Part shown: one piece after another, positions 8,666 to 17,826 of the stretch | Layout: each line of letters starts with the position of its first letter | How positions within the stretch are numbered: the first letter of the stretch is position 1 | Source of the DNA: CALARM01 sp964431735 | Lineage (GTDB): Bacteria; Vulcanimicrobiota; SpSt-956; JAKJGF01 | Length of the DNA: 64,000 nt | Reading direction: 5' to 3' | Assembly (NCBI GenBank): GCA_964431735.1 | Contig: CAYSLJ010000010.1 | Span: 1-64,000 of the forward strand | Translations under genes and position numbers: made by a program | Notes under the pieces: generated by a model | Seen by the model: the letters and a program-made list of their open reading frames with translations, nothing else | Databases searched by the model: none | What the model was told of the DNA's origin: nothing

Positions 8666-10324
8666 TTATACTGATTTTTCCGGCAGAAAGTTATTCATAA
8701 TAAAATTCATGATTTCCTGTCCATAAGCTTTAATGCTATCTGACATATCTATTTCCAGACGGAAAATTTCTTTATTGTAACCTGTAAATAAAAGATAACA
8801 TGTTACATTCTTTTCCATATCAGTATCTACTACAAGCCAGTCTCTCTTATTCACCGTAATGAATTTATGTTCTTTTATCTTAAGTTTGCTTTTTTCAAGA
8901 GCACTCAGTATTTCCCCTGCAGCTGTTTTGATATGGACAGTATCTTCTATAGTAAAAGAACGAATCTGTATAATGATACCCGGTCCTGACAGTATTTTTT
9001 CATTCTTATATTCTTTGACACTCAGAAGAGCAGGATATTTAAACAGTAAATTATGTCCATCTCTGTATTCACAGACCTGATAATCCTCAATGCCTGTTTT
9101 ATAAACAGCCCTGTAGGCTATATAAGATTGTGTTATAAAAGGTATTACGGCTATGATGAGAAAAAGGAGAGAATATATACTGACACCTTCTTTATCCTTT
9201 TCCTTTATTACAGGGGGAGATATGAATAATGCATAAATAACTCCTACAATAAGTCCTCCTATATGGGCAGAATTATCTATACCTGAAGACATAAACCCGT
9301 ATAATAAATTATAACCGATACATGAAACCATGCCTCCTGCAAGCTGTCTCCTTAATCTGGCTGGAATTTCTTTACTGTAACGATATCCGAGATATGCAGC
9401 ACATCCGCACAGGCCGAAAAGAGCACCTGAAGCACCTGCTGCTACTATATTTCTGGTAAAAACACTGGCCAGTGAACCTCCTATACCTGCCAGAGCATAA
9501 AGAGCCATATATTTCGATGTACCAAAATATTTCTCAAGTGTAGAGCCAATGCTTAACAGGGTAAACATATTTACAAGGAGATGAACAAAACCTATATGCA
9601 AAAACATCGAACCTGTAAGACGCCACAACTCTCCCGATTTAACGAGAGGGCCATAATTGGCTCCAAATCTTAAAAGAGTATAAATACTGGTCGAACCTCC
9701 TGAAAAAATAGTCCATAAAAACATGACAATACAGACAGACAGGATTAAATATGTTCCATAAGGTTTGTTCTGTTCCAGACGAAATTTAAAGTCATAATAT
9801 CTGTTTTTATATTCTTCAATATACGTTTCAGATGACACCCAGCCTGTTCTTACATTTATAACAGAATTTTTAAGAGCTTCTAAAAAAACTCCTCCGTACT
9901 GTGTGGAACTGAGACCCGGTTCCAGAAGGTCTACCGAACCGGCATAAAAGACTCTGTTTATGTTAAATTTGAGATTCTCTATACCGGGTAAATCACTGGC
10001 ATTAAAATTTTTCCCTTTAAGCTCCTCCGGACATCCCTGTTCATAAACGTAAAAAATATATATGTCAAGGAAATGCTCCGGTAATTTTTTATCTTTAAGA
10101 CAGCCAGAAATCAATTCCATCTGTGTCTTTATCTGTAATATATCAAGTCCGTCGCCTTTGATTATAAAAATACCTGTGTATATATTATTCCCTGTATTAC
10201 ATCCGCCTATGAGCCGATATTCCGGTAATTCAATATCAAGTCCTGTTGTATCCAGTTCAATTCCTTCATACATCTTATGCAGTTCTACAGATAAAGTGGT
10301 AGCAAAATCTTTAAAAGTAATCAT
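8666..10324 (-). CDS. Rhomboid-family intramembrane serine protease with extra N- and C-terminal domains
   Basis: The start at 10324 is preferred over 10345 because GAGG lies just before it, giving 552 residues. About 190 soluble N-terminal residues of unknown fold come first, followed by the six-helix rhomboid core. The core has WRLTGSMFLHIGFVHLLVN, the catalytic Ser299 in GASGALFG and His354 in SAHIGG. A further transmembrane helix leads to a C-terminal soluble domain of about 150 residues. Rhomboids cut transmembrane substrates within the bilayer. The large soluble domains are unusual and may select substrates. It overlaps no gene after start correction and lies 10 bases after the upstream exported protein, so the two are probably co-transcribed. 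Confidence 0.85.
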   Translation of the reverse strand: MITFKDFATTLSVELHKMYEGIELDTTGLDIELPEYRLIGGCNTGNNIYTGIFIIKGDGLDILQIKTQMELISGCLKDKKLPEHFLDIYIFYVYEQGCPEELKGKNFNASDLPGIENLKFNINRVFYAGSVDLLEPGLSSTQYGGVFLEALKNSVINVRTGWVSSETYIEEYKNRYYDFKFRLEQNKPYGTYLILSVCIVMFLWTIFSGGSTSIYTLLRFGANYGPLVKSGELWRLTGSMFLHIGFVHLLVNMFTLLSIGSTLEKYFGTSKYMALYALAGIGGSLASVFTRNIVAAGASGALFGLCGCAAYLGYRYSKEIPARLRRQLAGGMVSCIGYNLLYGFMSSGIDNSAHIGGLIVGVIYALFISPPVIKEKDKEGVSIYSLLFLIIAVIPFITQSYIAYRAVYKTGIEDYQVCEYRDGHNLLFKYPALLSVKEYKNEKILSGPGIIIQIRSFTIEDTVHIKTAAGEILSALEKSKLKIKEHKFITVNKRDWLVVDTDMEKNVTCYLLFTGYNKEIFRLEIDMSDSIKAYGQEIMNFIMNNFLPEKSV

Positions 10325-10334
10325 AATAACCTCA

Positions 10335-11027
10335 TCATAATCCATATCTTACAAGTTTTGTTCCTGTCAGGTATATAGCACCTAAAGGGCAATCATCGGC
10401 CAGACCGTTCTGTAACTGTGCCCAGCCCACACCGATATATACCTGACCTATAGAGAAAAATATACGGCCTTTCGATGCAGGATATTCCAGACACCAGCCA
10501 ATACCGTCATAATAATGCCATATAATAACAGTTCTGCCATGAGCGGCATAGAGTTCTTTTACTGTACTGCCCACACCTATACCTTTGACTGTTCTAAATC
10601 TACTGTCATAAATCCCTATACTTTCTATGGTTACATTCAGATTGTCCAGAACAGTTTTAGACGGCCCTATTCCCGTATAATATTCAAATTCTGGAGGAAT
10701 AATATAAGTAAAGGTATAAAATATTAAACCAAAAGGCTCCATCCTGGAACTTAACGTATCTTCGTACGATACATAGGCAATGGAACGTGCAGTGGTAGAA
10801 TAATTATCGGGAGGTCTGCCCATTTTACCGAAGACATTTTGCCCGGTATCTCCGAGCAATATAAAAGGAGTTAAGGTATCGGTACCGCGAGAACAGGTGT
10901 AAATACCATCATCTTTGATGATATATTCGTTTTTCCATTCCTCTGCTCCAGACGGTAATGACGGGATAATTAAACATACCAGACATATAATGATAATACT
11001 TCTGACTGAAAAAACCTTTGATAACAT
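10335..11027 (-). CDS. Exported protein of unknown function
   Basis: The ATG at 11027 is chosen over the GTG at 11039 because AGGTGG lies upstream at the right distance. The 230-residue product begins with a signal peptide (hydrophobic stretch, cleavage near SGA-EE). The mature protein contains DTGQNVFGKMG and a GVGSTVKELYAAHG segment. Such segments also occur in beta-rich exported proteins with flow through sequences like VTIESIGIYD. No catalytic motif is recognised. It sits between another exported protein and the rhomboid gene on the same strand with short gaps, so one transcript is likely. Confidence 0.65.
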   Translation of the reverse strand: MLSKVFSVRSIIIICLVCLIIPSLPSGAEEWKNEYIIKDDGIYTCSRGTDTLTPFILLGDTGQNVFGKMGRPPDNYSTTARSIAYVSYEDTLSSRMEPFGLIFYTFTYIIPPEFEYYTGIGPSKTVLDNLNVTIESIGIYDSRFRTVKGIGVGSTVKELYAAHGRTVIIWHYYDGIGWCLEYPASKGRIFFSIGQVYIGVGWAQLQNGLADDCPLGAIYLTGTKLVRYGL

Positions 11028-11066
11028 AATTTCAACCACCTTTTCTTTATTAAAATATCCGGGATA

Positions 11067-11882
11067 TTACCGGGGGTCTCCGTTTGGAAATACTCCCTTC
11101 GGTATTTCATCACCGGTATATGTTCTGTCAACAACTACTCCCGGCTGAGGCATATTTATTGTTTTATTTTCTCCTTCTCCCACCTTAACTTCAACTATGC
11201 TTTCAGCACTGTATTCACGGTAAAGGGGATAAGCGATATTACATAATTTACATCTATGAACTTCTCTGAGTCTGTATGTTCCTGAAGGGAGATCGGAAAA
11301 CTGCACATAATCTCCGCCATCTGCTTCCTTATTGATCTGGCCCGTCAGATAAACAATCCAGACTTCATCATATCTGTATAATCCATGATCATTCAGCTTA
11401 CAGATACAGGATACTGTGATAGTCCCTCTGTCAGGAATTTTAGGAGTGGGGGAAAGAGAAGGTACAGGTGTAACTGCTTTATTGACGGAAATTTTCCATC
11501 CATCCATAGAATAATTTATATTAAAAAAATACAAAAAACCTGTAACATCGATATAATATATATTCTGTCCCGTATTTCTGTCAGGTCCGAAGCCTATCAG
11601 GGAATCAGGAACAGCCCTGCCATCTACCGTAAGAGAAGAAGGCAGACGGGACATATCTGCCTTCAATTGCAGATATTGAAAAAAACTTTCCATAGGAGCA
11701 TACATTTTGCTATTCTGGTATATGACAGTTCCAGGAAAAATAATACCGTATATCCTGAGAGGCTCTCTGTCGAAATCGCAGAAATTGCCTGCAAGTGGTA
11801 CAGGCTCTGCCAGAGAGACGGAAATAACATGGTATATGAATAGAAAAGCCATAACATTAATATAAAACCATTTCACAGCCAT
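11067..11882 (-). CDS. Exported protein with a copper-amine-oxidase-N-like stalk domain
   Basis: A 271-residue protein with an N-terminal signal sequence cleaved near SLA-EP. Residues about 45-130 (KMYAPMESFFQYLQ, then VDGRAVPDS and YYIDVTGFLYFF) follow the strand-helix pattern of the copper-amine-oxidase N-terminal domain. That domain is common in surface proteins and is usually non-catalytic. The rest (TVSCICKLNDHG, SGTYRLREV) looks like a second beta domain with a pair of cysteines. It precedes an exported unknown and the rhomboid gene on the same strand. Function is unknown. Confidence 0.6.
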   Translation of the reverse strand: MAVKWFYINVMAFLFIYHVISVSLAEPVPLAGNFCDFDREPLRIYGIIFPGTVIYQNSKMYAPMESFFQYLQLKADMSRLPSSLTVDGRAVPDSLIGFGPDRNTGQNIYYIDVTGFLYFFNINYSMDGWKISVNKAVTPVPSLSPTPKIPDRGTITVSCICKLNDHGLYRYDEVWIVYLTGQINKEADGGDYVQFSDLPSGTYRLREVHRCKLCNIAYPLYREYSAESIVEVKVGEGENKTINMPQPGVVVDRTYTGDEIPKGVFPNGDPR

Positions 11883-11917
11883 ATAAATAATACTCCTTTT
11901 ATAAAAAAATTCTTATT

Positions 11918-12022
11918 TTACTGACCTGAGCATAAGCATTTAATAAGTGTCTTCCTCCTGTCACGCGTAACGCGTTACGCGTCACGAGAAAAGATATGTA
12001 TTATTTATGCTCACCACAGTAA
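11918..12022. repeat. Element A, copy 2
   Basis: Left arm TTACTGACCTGAGCATAAG, central CACGCGTAACGCGTTACGCG, right arm TTATTTATGCTCACC then ACAGTAA. Confidence 0.8.
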
Positions 12023-12085
12023 TAGTTCAAGTTGAAACAACAAATTTCCTTTTAATTATAGTGTATTTCATAACTTATTAAAATT

Positions 12086-12235
12086 TAAACAGGAGTTACG
12101 CATTAATTGTCTGTCATCCCCGCTTTCGCGGGGATCCATAAGCTTTTTTGTAAAATCTCAGTGGATTCCCGCTTTCGCGGGAATGACAAAGGTTTATTGG
12201 TATTTTTATTTCAAAAATGCGTAAAGCGTAATGGG
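12086..12235. repeat. Element F, copy 1 (CCCGCTTTCGCGGG core)
   Basis: Outer arms AACAGGAGTTACGCAT and AATGCGTAA enclose two facing hairpins, CATCCCCGCTTTCGCGGGGA and ATTCCCGCTTTCGCGGGAAT, each followed or preceded by a TGTCAT/ATGACA step. The outer frame is shared with 36567-36704, which carries a different core. Confidence 0.75.
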
Positions 12236-12257
12236 TTATTATAGCACTACGAGGTTA

Positions 12258-12362
12258 TTACTGACCTGAGCATAAGCATGTAATAACAGTCTTCCTCCCG
12301 TCACGCGTAACGCGTAACGCGTGACGAGAGCAGATATTTATTATTTATGCTCACCTCAGTAA
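12258..12362. repeat. Element A, copy 3
   Basis: Same layout as copy 2: TTACTGACCTGAGCATAAGC, palindromic GCGTAACGCGTAACGCG core, and TTATTTATGCTCACCTCAGT end. It lies immediately upstream of the LolA-like gene. Confidence 0.8.
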
Positions 12363-12452
12363 TTATGGATTGTTATGAAACTAACTATAAAGAAAATTAA
12401 AACAAGGAAAAACATCAAAACCGTAGAATTATTTACAGGAGTTGAAAATAAT

Positions 12453-13118
12453 ATGACAAAAAGAAATTCCTGTATAATAATAATTTTACTGATTTTATCT
12501 TTTTTTAGCCTGACTTCAGCAAAAGAAGAGAAAACAGACACATACCTTTCCTGTATATTACATGTAATGGATGAAGACGGTGAATATTCCATAAATGTCA
12601 GTGAATATAAAGGGAAAGATAAATATTGCAGAAGGGATAACTGGGAAAGCCAGGCGCAGGGCCCTGTAAGTTATATAATCATCAGGGAAACAGGCGGAAA
12701 AACATCGAGCTATACAGTAATCCACAGTATGAAAAAAATATATGCCATGTCAGGAGAAAAGGACGCCGTTACTGTAATGGAAGAAGACTGGCTCGGAGAT
12801 CTCCATCTGAAACTTATTGAAAGAGAAGAACTTTCTCCTGAAAAATGGGAAGGATATATATGCAAAAAAACCAGATTTATAAACAGAGATACAGATGAAA
12901 GCTGTACTGTCTGGTTCTCGGAGAAACTGTCTCGGTGGATAAAAATAACATCGAATCTTTCAGGTTTCACATTTGATATAGAAATGACAAAAATAAAAAC
13001 AAATGCTTTTAATATGAATATATTTAATTTACCGAAAGACTATAAAATCATAAAGGTAGAACCGAAAAAGATAAAACCTTTTCCTGGTGGCGAAGGATTC
13101 CCGCTTTTGCGGAAATGA
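12453..13118 (+). CDS. LolA/DUF4412-like exported protein
   Basis: A start at 12453 gives a normal signal peptide (MTKRNSCIIIILLILSFF, cleavage near TSA-KE). GGAG precedes it. The longer frame from 12375 begins in repeat sequence (GATTGTTATGAAACTAACTA, also found at 63603-63622). The 221-residue product has the alternating strands and late FNLPKDYKII segment typical of outer-membrane lipoprotein-sorting or DUF4412-like folds, which bind hydrophobic groups in the periplasm. The last codons (GFPLLRK) fall in TTCCCGCTTTTGCGG, half of an element-F hairpin, so the C-terminus appears to have been rewritten by a repeat. Confidence 0.65.
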   Translation: MTKRNSCIIIILLILSFFSLTSAKEEKTDTYLSCILHVMDEDGEYSINVSEYKGKDKYCRRDNWESQAQGPVSYIIIRETGGKTSSYTVIHSMKKIYAMSGEKDAVTVMEEDWLGDLHLKLIEREELSPEKWEGYICKKTRFINRDTDESCTVWFSEKLSRWIKITSNLSGFTFDIEMTKIKTNAFNMNIFNLPKDYKIIKVEPKKIKPFPGGEGFPLLRK

Positions 13119-13197
13119 CAGCAGCGATTGATACCGGTTTATTCATCCGGTGAAAGGAGAAATGTAAAGCCGACAGCTGAATGCTGACTGCCAGAAA

Positions 13198-13758
13198 ATG
13201 ACAAAAGAAGCATTGAAATATCCGGCCATATTTTTATTTCTTGTATTTACCGCATTTATTCACTATATGGTAAAAAGTCCTGCCCTTACGGAGAGAAAAG
13301 AGCTTTCAATGGAAAGTTCTTCAGGTATTATTGCCACAGGTAATGAAGCACCGGATTTCTCCCTGGAAAATTTAAATGGAGATGTTATTTCCCTTTCCGG
13401 TTATAAAGAAAGGAAAATGGTCACTCTTTATTTCTGGAGCAGTAATATTCCAGTATGTGTTACAGCACTGGGAGAACTGGAAAAATTTCATGGTAAATAC
13501 AAAGAAAAAGTGGAAGTCCTGGCTATAAATATAGGCGATCTCAGGCTTGAGCTGGAAAAATTCCTGAAAAATAAACATTATACGTTCAATATACTCTCTG
13601 ACAGACAGGGTAGAACTGCTATAAAATATCAGATAAGCGAGCCGACTTTCATACTTATAGACAAAAAAGGAAATATAGTGTATATACATAGACAGAATGA
13701 AATCAGCGGAAAATTCAATGTTATACTGGAAAAAGAGGTTATACCTCTGGTAGAATAA
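13198..13758 (+). CDS. Membrane-anchored redoxin/TlpA-like protein
   Basis: A 186-residue protein with an N-terminal hydrophobic anchor (residues 7-25) and a thioredoxin-fold AhpC/TlpA domain (NEAPDFSLENLNGDVISL, later FLKNKHYTFNILSD and the cis-Pro region SEPTFILIDKKGN). The usual WCxxC site reads WSSNIPVC, so only the second Cys remains and disulfide reduction by the classical mechanism is unlikely. The ATG at 13198 has no nearby ribosome binding site. An AAAGGAG at 13153-13159 is followed instead by ATG-TAA and a short GCTGAATGC-type repeat. It is translationally adjacent to an ABC transporter (TAA then ATG), suggesting one operon. Confidence 0.7.
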   Translation: MTKEALKYPAIFLFLVFTAFIHYMVKSPALTERKELSMESSSGIIATGNEAPDFSLENLNGDVISLSGYKERKMVTLYFWSSNIPVCVTALGELEKFHGKYKEKVEVLAINIGDLRLELEKFLKNKHYTFNILSDRQGRTAIKYQISEPTFILIDKKGNIVYIHRQNEISGKFNVILEKEVIPLVE

Positions 13759-14676
13759 ATGGAAGTGGCAATAAAAACAGAAAAACTCACAAAAATCTAT
13801 GGAGACAGTAAAGATTTGGTCAGAGCGGTAAATGAACTTTCCCTGGAAGTTCCGAAAGGCGAAGCATTCGGTTTTCTCGGCCCCAACGGCGCAGGGAAAA
13901 CAACTACCATATATATGCTTCTGGGTATATTAAAACCTACATCGGGAAGCGGTAAATTGCTGGGGAAACCACTCGGCAATCCGGGAGCCAAAGCAAAACT
14001 CGGATTTTTGCCTGAATCCGTAACACTTCATCTTCACCATACAGGTTTATCTCTCCTGGATTATTACGGTGAACTTCTTAATATTGAACAGAGAAAAAAG
14101 AAAGCCCTTGAGGTTTTAGAACTGGTAGGTCTTAAAGATGCAGGAAATAAACTCATAACATCCTATTCAAAAGGAATGGTTCAGAGACTCGGCCTGGCAC
14201 AGGCACTTATAGGAGATCCTGATTTGCTCATACTGGATGAACCTACGGCAAATCTCGATCCCATAGGAAGAAAAGAAGTAAAGGACCTGCTGTTACATAT
14301 AAAAGAACAGAAAAAAACCATTTTCATCAGTTCTCATATACTCTCAGACGTAGAATCTACATGTGACAGAGTCTGTATATTGAAATCGGGAAAATTGATA
14401 AAAACAGGAACAGTAGAAGAACTCACGAAGGTAAAAGATACATCTGAGATACATACAAAGGATCTCCCCTCTGAAGCTATGGAAAAAATTAAAAATCTGG
14501 GCTGTGAAATCAATATAAAAGAAGATGAAATCACAATAATTATAAATAATAAGGAAACGGAATTCGGTATAATAGAAATTATAAGACAGAATAATTGCCC
14601 CCTTCTGTCTGTTTCACAGAATAAAAACAGTCTTGAAGATATATTCTATACAACTGTAAAAGGAGAAGATAAATGA
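13759..14676 (+). CDS. ABC transporter ATP-binding protein
   Basis: A 305-residue ATPase with Walker A GPNGAGKTT, signature YSKGMVQRL, Walker B LLILDEPTANLDP and switch His in ISSHI. It has the extended C-terminal domain of ABC-2-type exporters (CcmA/NatA group). The start immediately follows the redoxin stop codon, and its end overlaps the permease start by four bases (ATGA). It should power export by the adjacent permease; the substrate is unknown. Linkage with a redoxin suggests membrane-protein or envelope maturation, but this is inference. Confidence 0.9.
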   Translation: MEVAIKTEKLTKIYGDSKDLVRAVNELSLEVPKGEAFGFLGPNGAGKTTTIYMLLGILKPTSGSGKLLGKPLGNPGAKAKLGFLPESVTLHLHHTGLSLLDYYGELLNIEQRKKKALEVLELVGLKDAGNKLITSYSKGMVQRLGLAQALIGDPDLLILDEPTANLDPIGRKEVKDLLLHIKEQKKTIFISSHILSDVESTCDRVCILKSGKLIKTGTVEELTKVKDTSEIHTKDLPSEAMEKIKNLGCEINIKEDEITIIINNKETEFGIIEIIRQNNCPLLSVSQNKNSLEDIFYTTVKGEDK

Positions 14677-15536
14677 GTCCCATATGGCCTGTAGCTAAAG
14701 ATACAGTAAGAGAGATGTCCAGAAAAAAAATGCTTATGGCTGTAATAGTGGCAGGAATATGTACGGCTATACTTTTTGCAATAAGTGTGGCTGTCGTTCC
14801 TGTAGCAGGTGAAAGAGTGATAACAGGACTCTCACAGGGACGGCAGGCTTCTCCTGAAGCTATGGATGAAATGATAGGTCAGTTTAATGAAAAGGGATAT
14901 AATTTCCTGGTAACATGTTTTTCCATAGCCATAGAATTAATAGGAATTTTCCTGACAATCCTTATGTTTTCCACATTCCTCCCTACTGAAATAGACAGAG
15001 GCACAGTGAAATTAATCATATCAAAGCCTGTCAGCAGATTTCAATTTATCATGGGAAAATTTTTAGGAGGACTTATGGTTCTGACCGGATACAGTATCCT
15101 CATGGGAGGCCTCCAGATTCTCGGAAGTTTATATCTTACAGGTAAACTTGAACCGCCGGACAGATACTGTATGCTTCTTCTCTTCTGTAATCTCATGTTA
15201 AGAGGCTCCATTGCAATGGCACTTTCGATGCTCATGAGACCGGTTCTTTCAGGTGTTATAGCCTTCTTTTTATCAGGAGATATATTTATCGTAGGAACAA
15301 TATTTTCAGCAAAATTCATTTACTATCCTTCAGTTATCCTCTATTACATCTTACCTTCTTACTCACTCTTCCAAACCAGAACTATCTGGAATTTCTTCGC
15401 AAACCTCTTCAGTTCTCAGACAATTATTTTAACATTAACAGATATATGCTACAAAGCAGCATATGCTCTGGATGTAATAATAATTATGCTTGCCCTCACT
15501 GTAATTTTATTCAACAGAAAAGATTTAATTCAGTAA
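14673..15536 (+). CDS. ABC-2-type permease
   Basis: A 287-residue integral membrane protein with about six hydrophobic helices, the first at residues 18-40 and a long periplasmic loop after it, matching the ABC-2 (NosY-like) permease family. EIDRGTVKLIISKPVSRFQFIMGK is the cytoplasmic coupling region found after the second helix in this group (quoted piece shortened: FQFIMGKFLGG). Its start overlaps the ATPase gene, so the two are translationally coupled. Confidence 0.85.
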   Translation: MSPIWPVAKDTVREMSRKKMLMAVIVAGICTAILFAISVAVVPVAGERVITGLSQGRQASPEAMDEMIGQFNEKGYNFLVTCFSIAIELIGIFLTILMFSTFLPTEIDRGTVKLIISKPVSRFQFIMGKFLGGLMVLTGYSILMGGLQILGSLYLTGKLEPPDRYCMLLLFCNLMLRGSIAMALSMLMRPVLSGVIAFFLSGDIFIVGTIFSAKFIYYPSVILYYILPSYSLFQTRTIWNFFANLFSSQTIILTLTDICYKAAYALDVIIIMLALTVILFNRKDLIQ

Positions 15537-15698
15537 TTTTTGAGTAAAAAGTGACTTACGTGGGTATAATAATTTAAAGAATATGTTATTCCATAAATTA
15601 TTAAAGAATGTTTCGGGTGAATAAACTACAATGTTAAAACTACAGAACATACAGTGCGGACTTTATAGAAAATTTTATCGTTAAAGGGAGGAGTGAGT

Positions 15699-16343
15699 GT
15701 GGATACGATGTGTGACTACTATACAACCCTCGGATTACCGGTTAATGCATCCACAGAAGATATACATGAATCTTATAGACAGCTTGCAAAAGAATACCAT
15801 CCCGACCTTAAAGGAAAAGAACTGGAAGAAACTATGATTGAGATAAACAATGCCTACAGGATACTAAAAGATCCTCAGAGCAGGGATGAATATAATTTCA
15901 ATGAACTTCTCAAATTGAAAAGGCTTCCTGTTGAACTTGTGGAAAAGCTTCCTTCAAAGGTTCCTGCCAGAAAAGGAAGACCTTTTATGCAGACAGTAGT
16001 AAAGAAGATTACCGGGAAACCGACTCTTTATACAATGACTGCAATAGCCATAAGATTTAAGACTGCTATGATGTATGCTGCATCGCCGAAACCCATGCAT
16101 CAGGAAATGGCCATAGAAGAATTGAAAAAAGCCCTGGAAATGGAACCCAGACATACGGACAGCCTCTATAATCTCGGTGTATTATACTGCAGAAGAGGAG
16201 ATTTAGCGTCAGCGCTCCATTATTTCAAGCGTTATATAGTTCTGGAAAAAGATGAAACAGTAGCAGGTCTGATACGTTATCTCGATGAAAAAATTAAAGA
16301 AAATCAGGCGTCCCGGTTCAGAACAAAAAGACTGGAAGTTTAA
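15699..16343 (+). CDS. J-domain protein with TPR tail
   Basis: The GTG at 15699 sits six bases after GGGAGGAG and is preferred over the GTG at 15693, which abuts the ribosome binding site. The N-terminal 65 residues form a DnaJ domain: DYYTTLGLPVNAS, then KEYHPDLK with the essential HPD, then DPQSRDEY. The rest lacks the Gly/Phe and zinc regions of DnaJ. Residues about 135-205 hold TPR-like helices (SLYNLGVLYCRRGDLASAL). It should recruit an Hsp70 to a particular client. It is convergent with the YbjN-like gene. Confidence 0.85.
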   Translation: MDTMCDYYTTLGLPVNASTEDIHESYRQLAKEYHPDLKGKELEETMIEINNAYRILKDPQSRDEYNFNELLKLKRLPVELVEKLPSKVPARKGRPFMQTVVKKITGKPTLYTMTAIAIRFKTAMMYAASPKPMHQEMAIEELKKALEMEPRHTDSLYNLGVLYCRRGDLASALHYFKRYIVLEKDETVAGLIRYLDEKIKENQASRFRTKRLEV

Positions 16344-16346
16344 TCA

Positions 16347-16790
16347 TTAAAAATTTTCCAGCAGATCATCTACTGCTGTAATGCCGCCGTATTCTTCTAT
16401 TATAAGATCATCCATTTCATCTGCTATGACACCTATATGGACAATTGATGTTATAAGTTCTTTTTCATCAAGGGTGGAACCAAGGAGTACATGATCAAGA
16501 AGAATGTAACCGTCTTCATCTATGGAAAACCTGCCGAGAACATTTTTATTATTCATTCTGAGAAGATTATATAAAAGAGGTTCGTCAAGCCTGGCTCCTT
16601 TTACAACAGCTGCCCTGCATAGAACGATGGCTTCATCCCTTTCCTTATCTTTCTGAATATAAATATATACAAAGGTAGAGCCTCTTCTTGTGACAAAAAG
16701 AGTATCACTTACCTTATCATATCCGTCTCCTCCGTAAGTTTTCATGAGATAATTTTCAACTTTATAAGAAATATCACTTAATATATCCAT
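16347..16790 (-). CDS. YbjN/TY-Chap-like small protein
   Basis: A 147-residue acidic protein without signal peptide. The pattern of strands (VSDTLFVTRRGSTFVYIYI), a buried LLYNLLRMNN helix, then FSIDEDGYILLDHVL and a final helix matches the YbjN / type III secretion chaperone-like fold. Members act as chaperones or regulators; no enzymatic residue is expected. It heads downstream of the zinc-ribbon protein by 17 bases on the same strand, so an operon with the zinc-ribbon and TerB-like genes is likely. Confidence 0.65.
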   Translation of the reverse strand: MDILSDISYKVENYLMKTYGGDGYDKVSDTLFVTRRGSTFVYIYIQKDKERDEAIVLCRAAVVKGARLDEPLLYNLLRMNNKNVLGRFSIDEDGYILLDHVLLGSTLDEKELITSIVHIGVIADEMDDLIIEEYGGITAVDDLLENF

Positions 16791-16807
16791 AAAATATTCT
16801 CCTGTTT

Positions 16808-17812
16808 TTATCCATCCAGCGATTTATCAATAATAAGCGGTGTTTTGCATCTTCTGCAGAATTGAAAATCAGGAGCATTCAGCTGGCCGCATCTGAAGCA
16901 CATTCTGACCTGAGGTGCTTCCTCTTTATTCTCTTCTTCCTGTTTTTCTTCTTCCGGTGTTTTATAAACAACAAGAGCTGCTCTGCATTTTTTGCAGAAC
17001 TGAGAATCAAATGCATTCTGTTCACCGCATCTGAAACATGTAACGAACTGATCCGATGTTTCTTTTACAGAGATAGCATGATTGATCTGTTCCAGACAAT
17101 TGGCAGTTTTATCCAGTTCTTCCATAGCTTTTGTCAATCTGTCTTTATTCTTATCCATAAAATAATTCTTGAGTTCTAAAAGGGTTTGCCTCTGTTGCTC
17201 AAGTTGTGCTTTCAGGGCAGATATGTCAGTATCGGAAGAAAAGGTTTGAAGTCTTTCTATAAGAGCATCCTGCTTATTATAAAGGTTTGTAAATTTAGCA
17301 TCCAGATCCGTGACAGGTATAATGCCCAGCAAAACACCACTGAGAGTACGTTTCAATTCAGATACTTCGGCATCGTCTATATGAACTTCACCGAGTTCCC
17401 CTCCATAAAAATCTTTTAATCCGTCTATAACGGGGAACCTCTCATATGGTGCTATGACTCTTAATTTTTCGCTGAGAAATCTTGTTTTTACCTGCATTAT
17501 TTGTGAAATATCACAGAACTCTCTGAGTATTTCAAAAAGCATATTTTTATTATTAATATAAACTTCGAATTTCTGAAGAACTTGATCCCTTTTAAAAATA
17601 TATCCTCCCAGAAGTGTCATCTCCATTACCAGTTGTTCATCCATAAGATTTAAAGCCCTTACCCTGTCCAGATCATTTCTCAACTCCAGATCAAAAGCTT
17701 TTACTTCTTTTATAGGTGCTCTAACAACGTTTCTATCCACTATCTGACCTTTTATGACACAGACAGACAGATCTATAAAATTAACTATCTGAGGCGGATA
17801 GGCTATTACCAT
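16808..17812 (-). CDS. Double zinc-ribbon protein
   Basis: A 334-residue cytoplasmic protein. Its N-terminal two thirds are helical with no recognised domain. The C-terminus carries two zinc ribbons of the same form, CFRCGEQNAFDSQFCKKC and CFRCGQLNAPDFQFCRRC, separated by a lysine/glutamate-rich linker. These rubredoxin-like knuckles commonly mediate protein contacts. It starts at the ATG at 17812, with GGGGG ahead. It sits 14 bases from the TerB-like gene and next to the YbjN-like gene, suggesting the three act together. The role is unknown. Confidence 0.65.
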   Translation of the reverse strand: MVIAYPPQIVNFIDLSVCVIKGQIVDRNVVRAPIKEVKAFDLELRNDLDRVRALNLMDEQLVMEMTLLGGYIFKRDQVLQKFEVYINNKNMLFEILREFCDISQIMQVKTRFLSEKLRVIAPYERFPVIDGLKDFYGGELGEVHIDDAEVSELKRTLSGVLLGIIPVTDLDAKFTNLYNKQDALIERLQTFSSDTDISALKAQLEQQRQTLLELKNYFMDKNKDRLTKAMEELDKTANCLEQINHAISVKETSDQFVTCFRCGEQNAFDSQFCKKCRAALVVYKTPEEEKQEEENKEEAPQVRMCFRCGQLNAPDFQFCRRCKTPLIIDKSLDG

Positions 17813-17826
17813 AACATGGTTCCCCC

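Noticed and set aside
12375..12452. Extended N-terminus of the LolA-like protein
   Set aside because: It reads repeat sequence and hides the signal peptide; GGAG supports the start at 12453.
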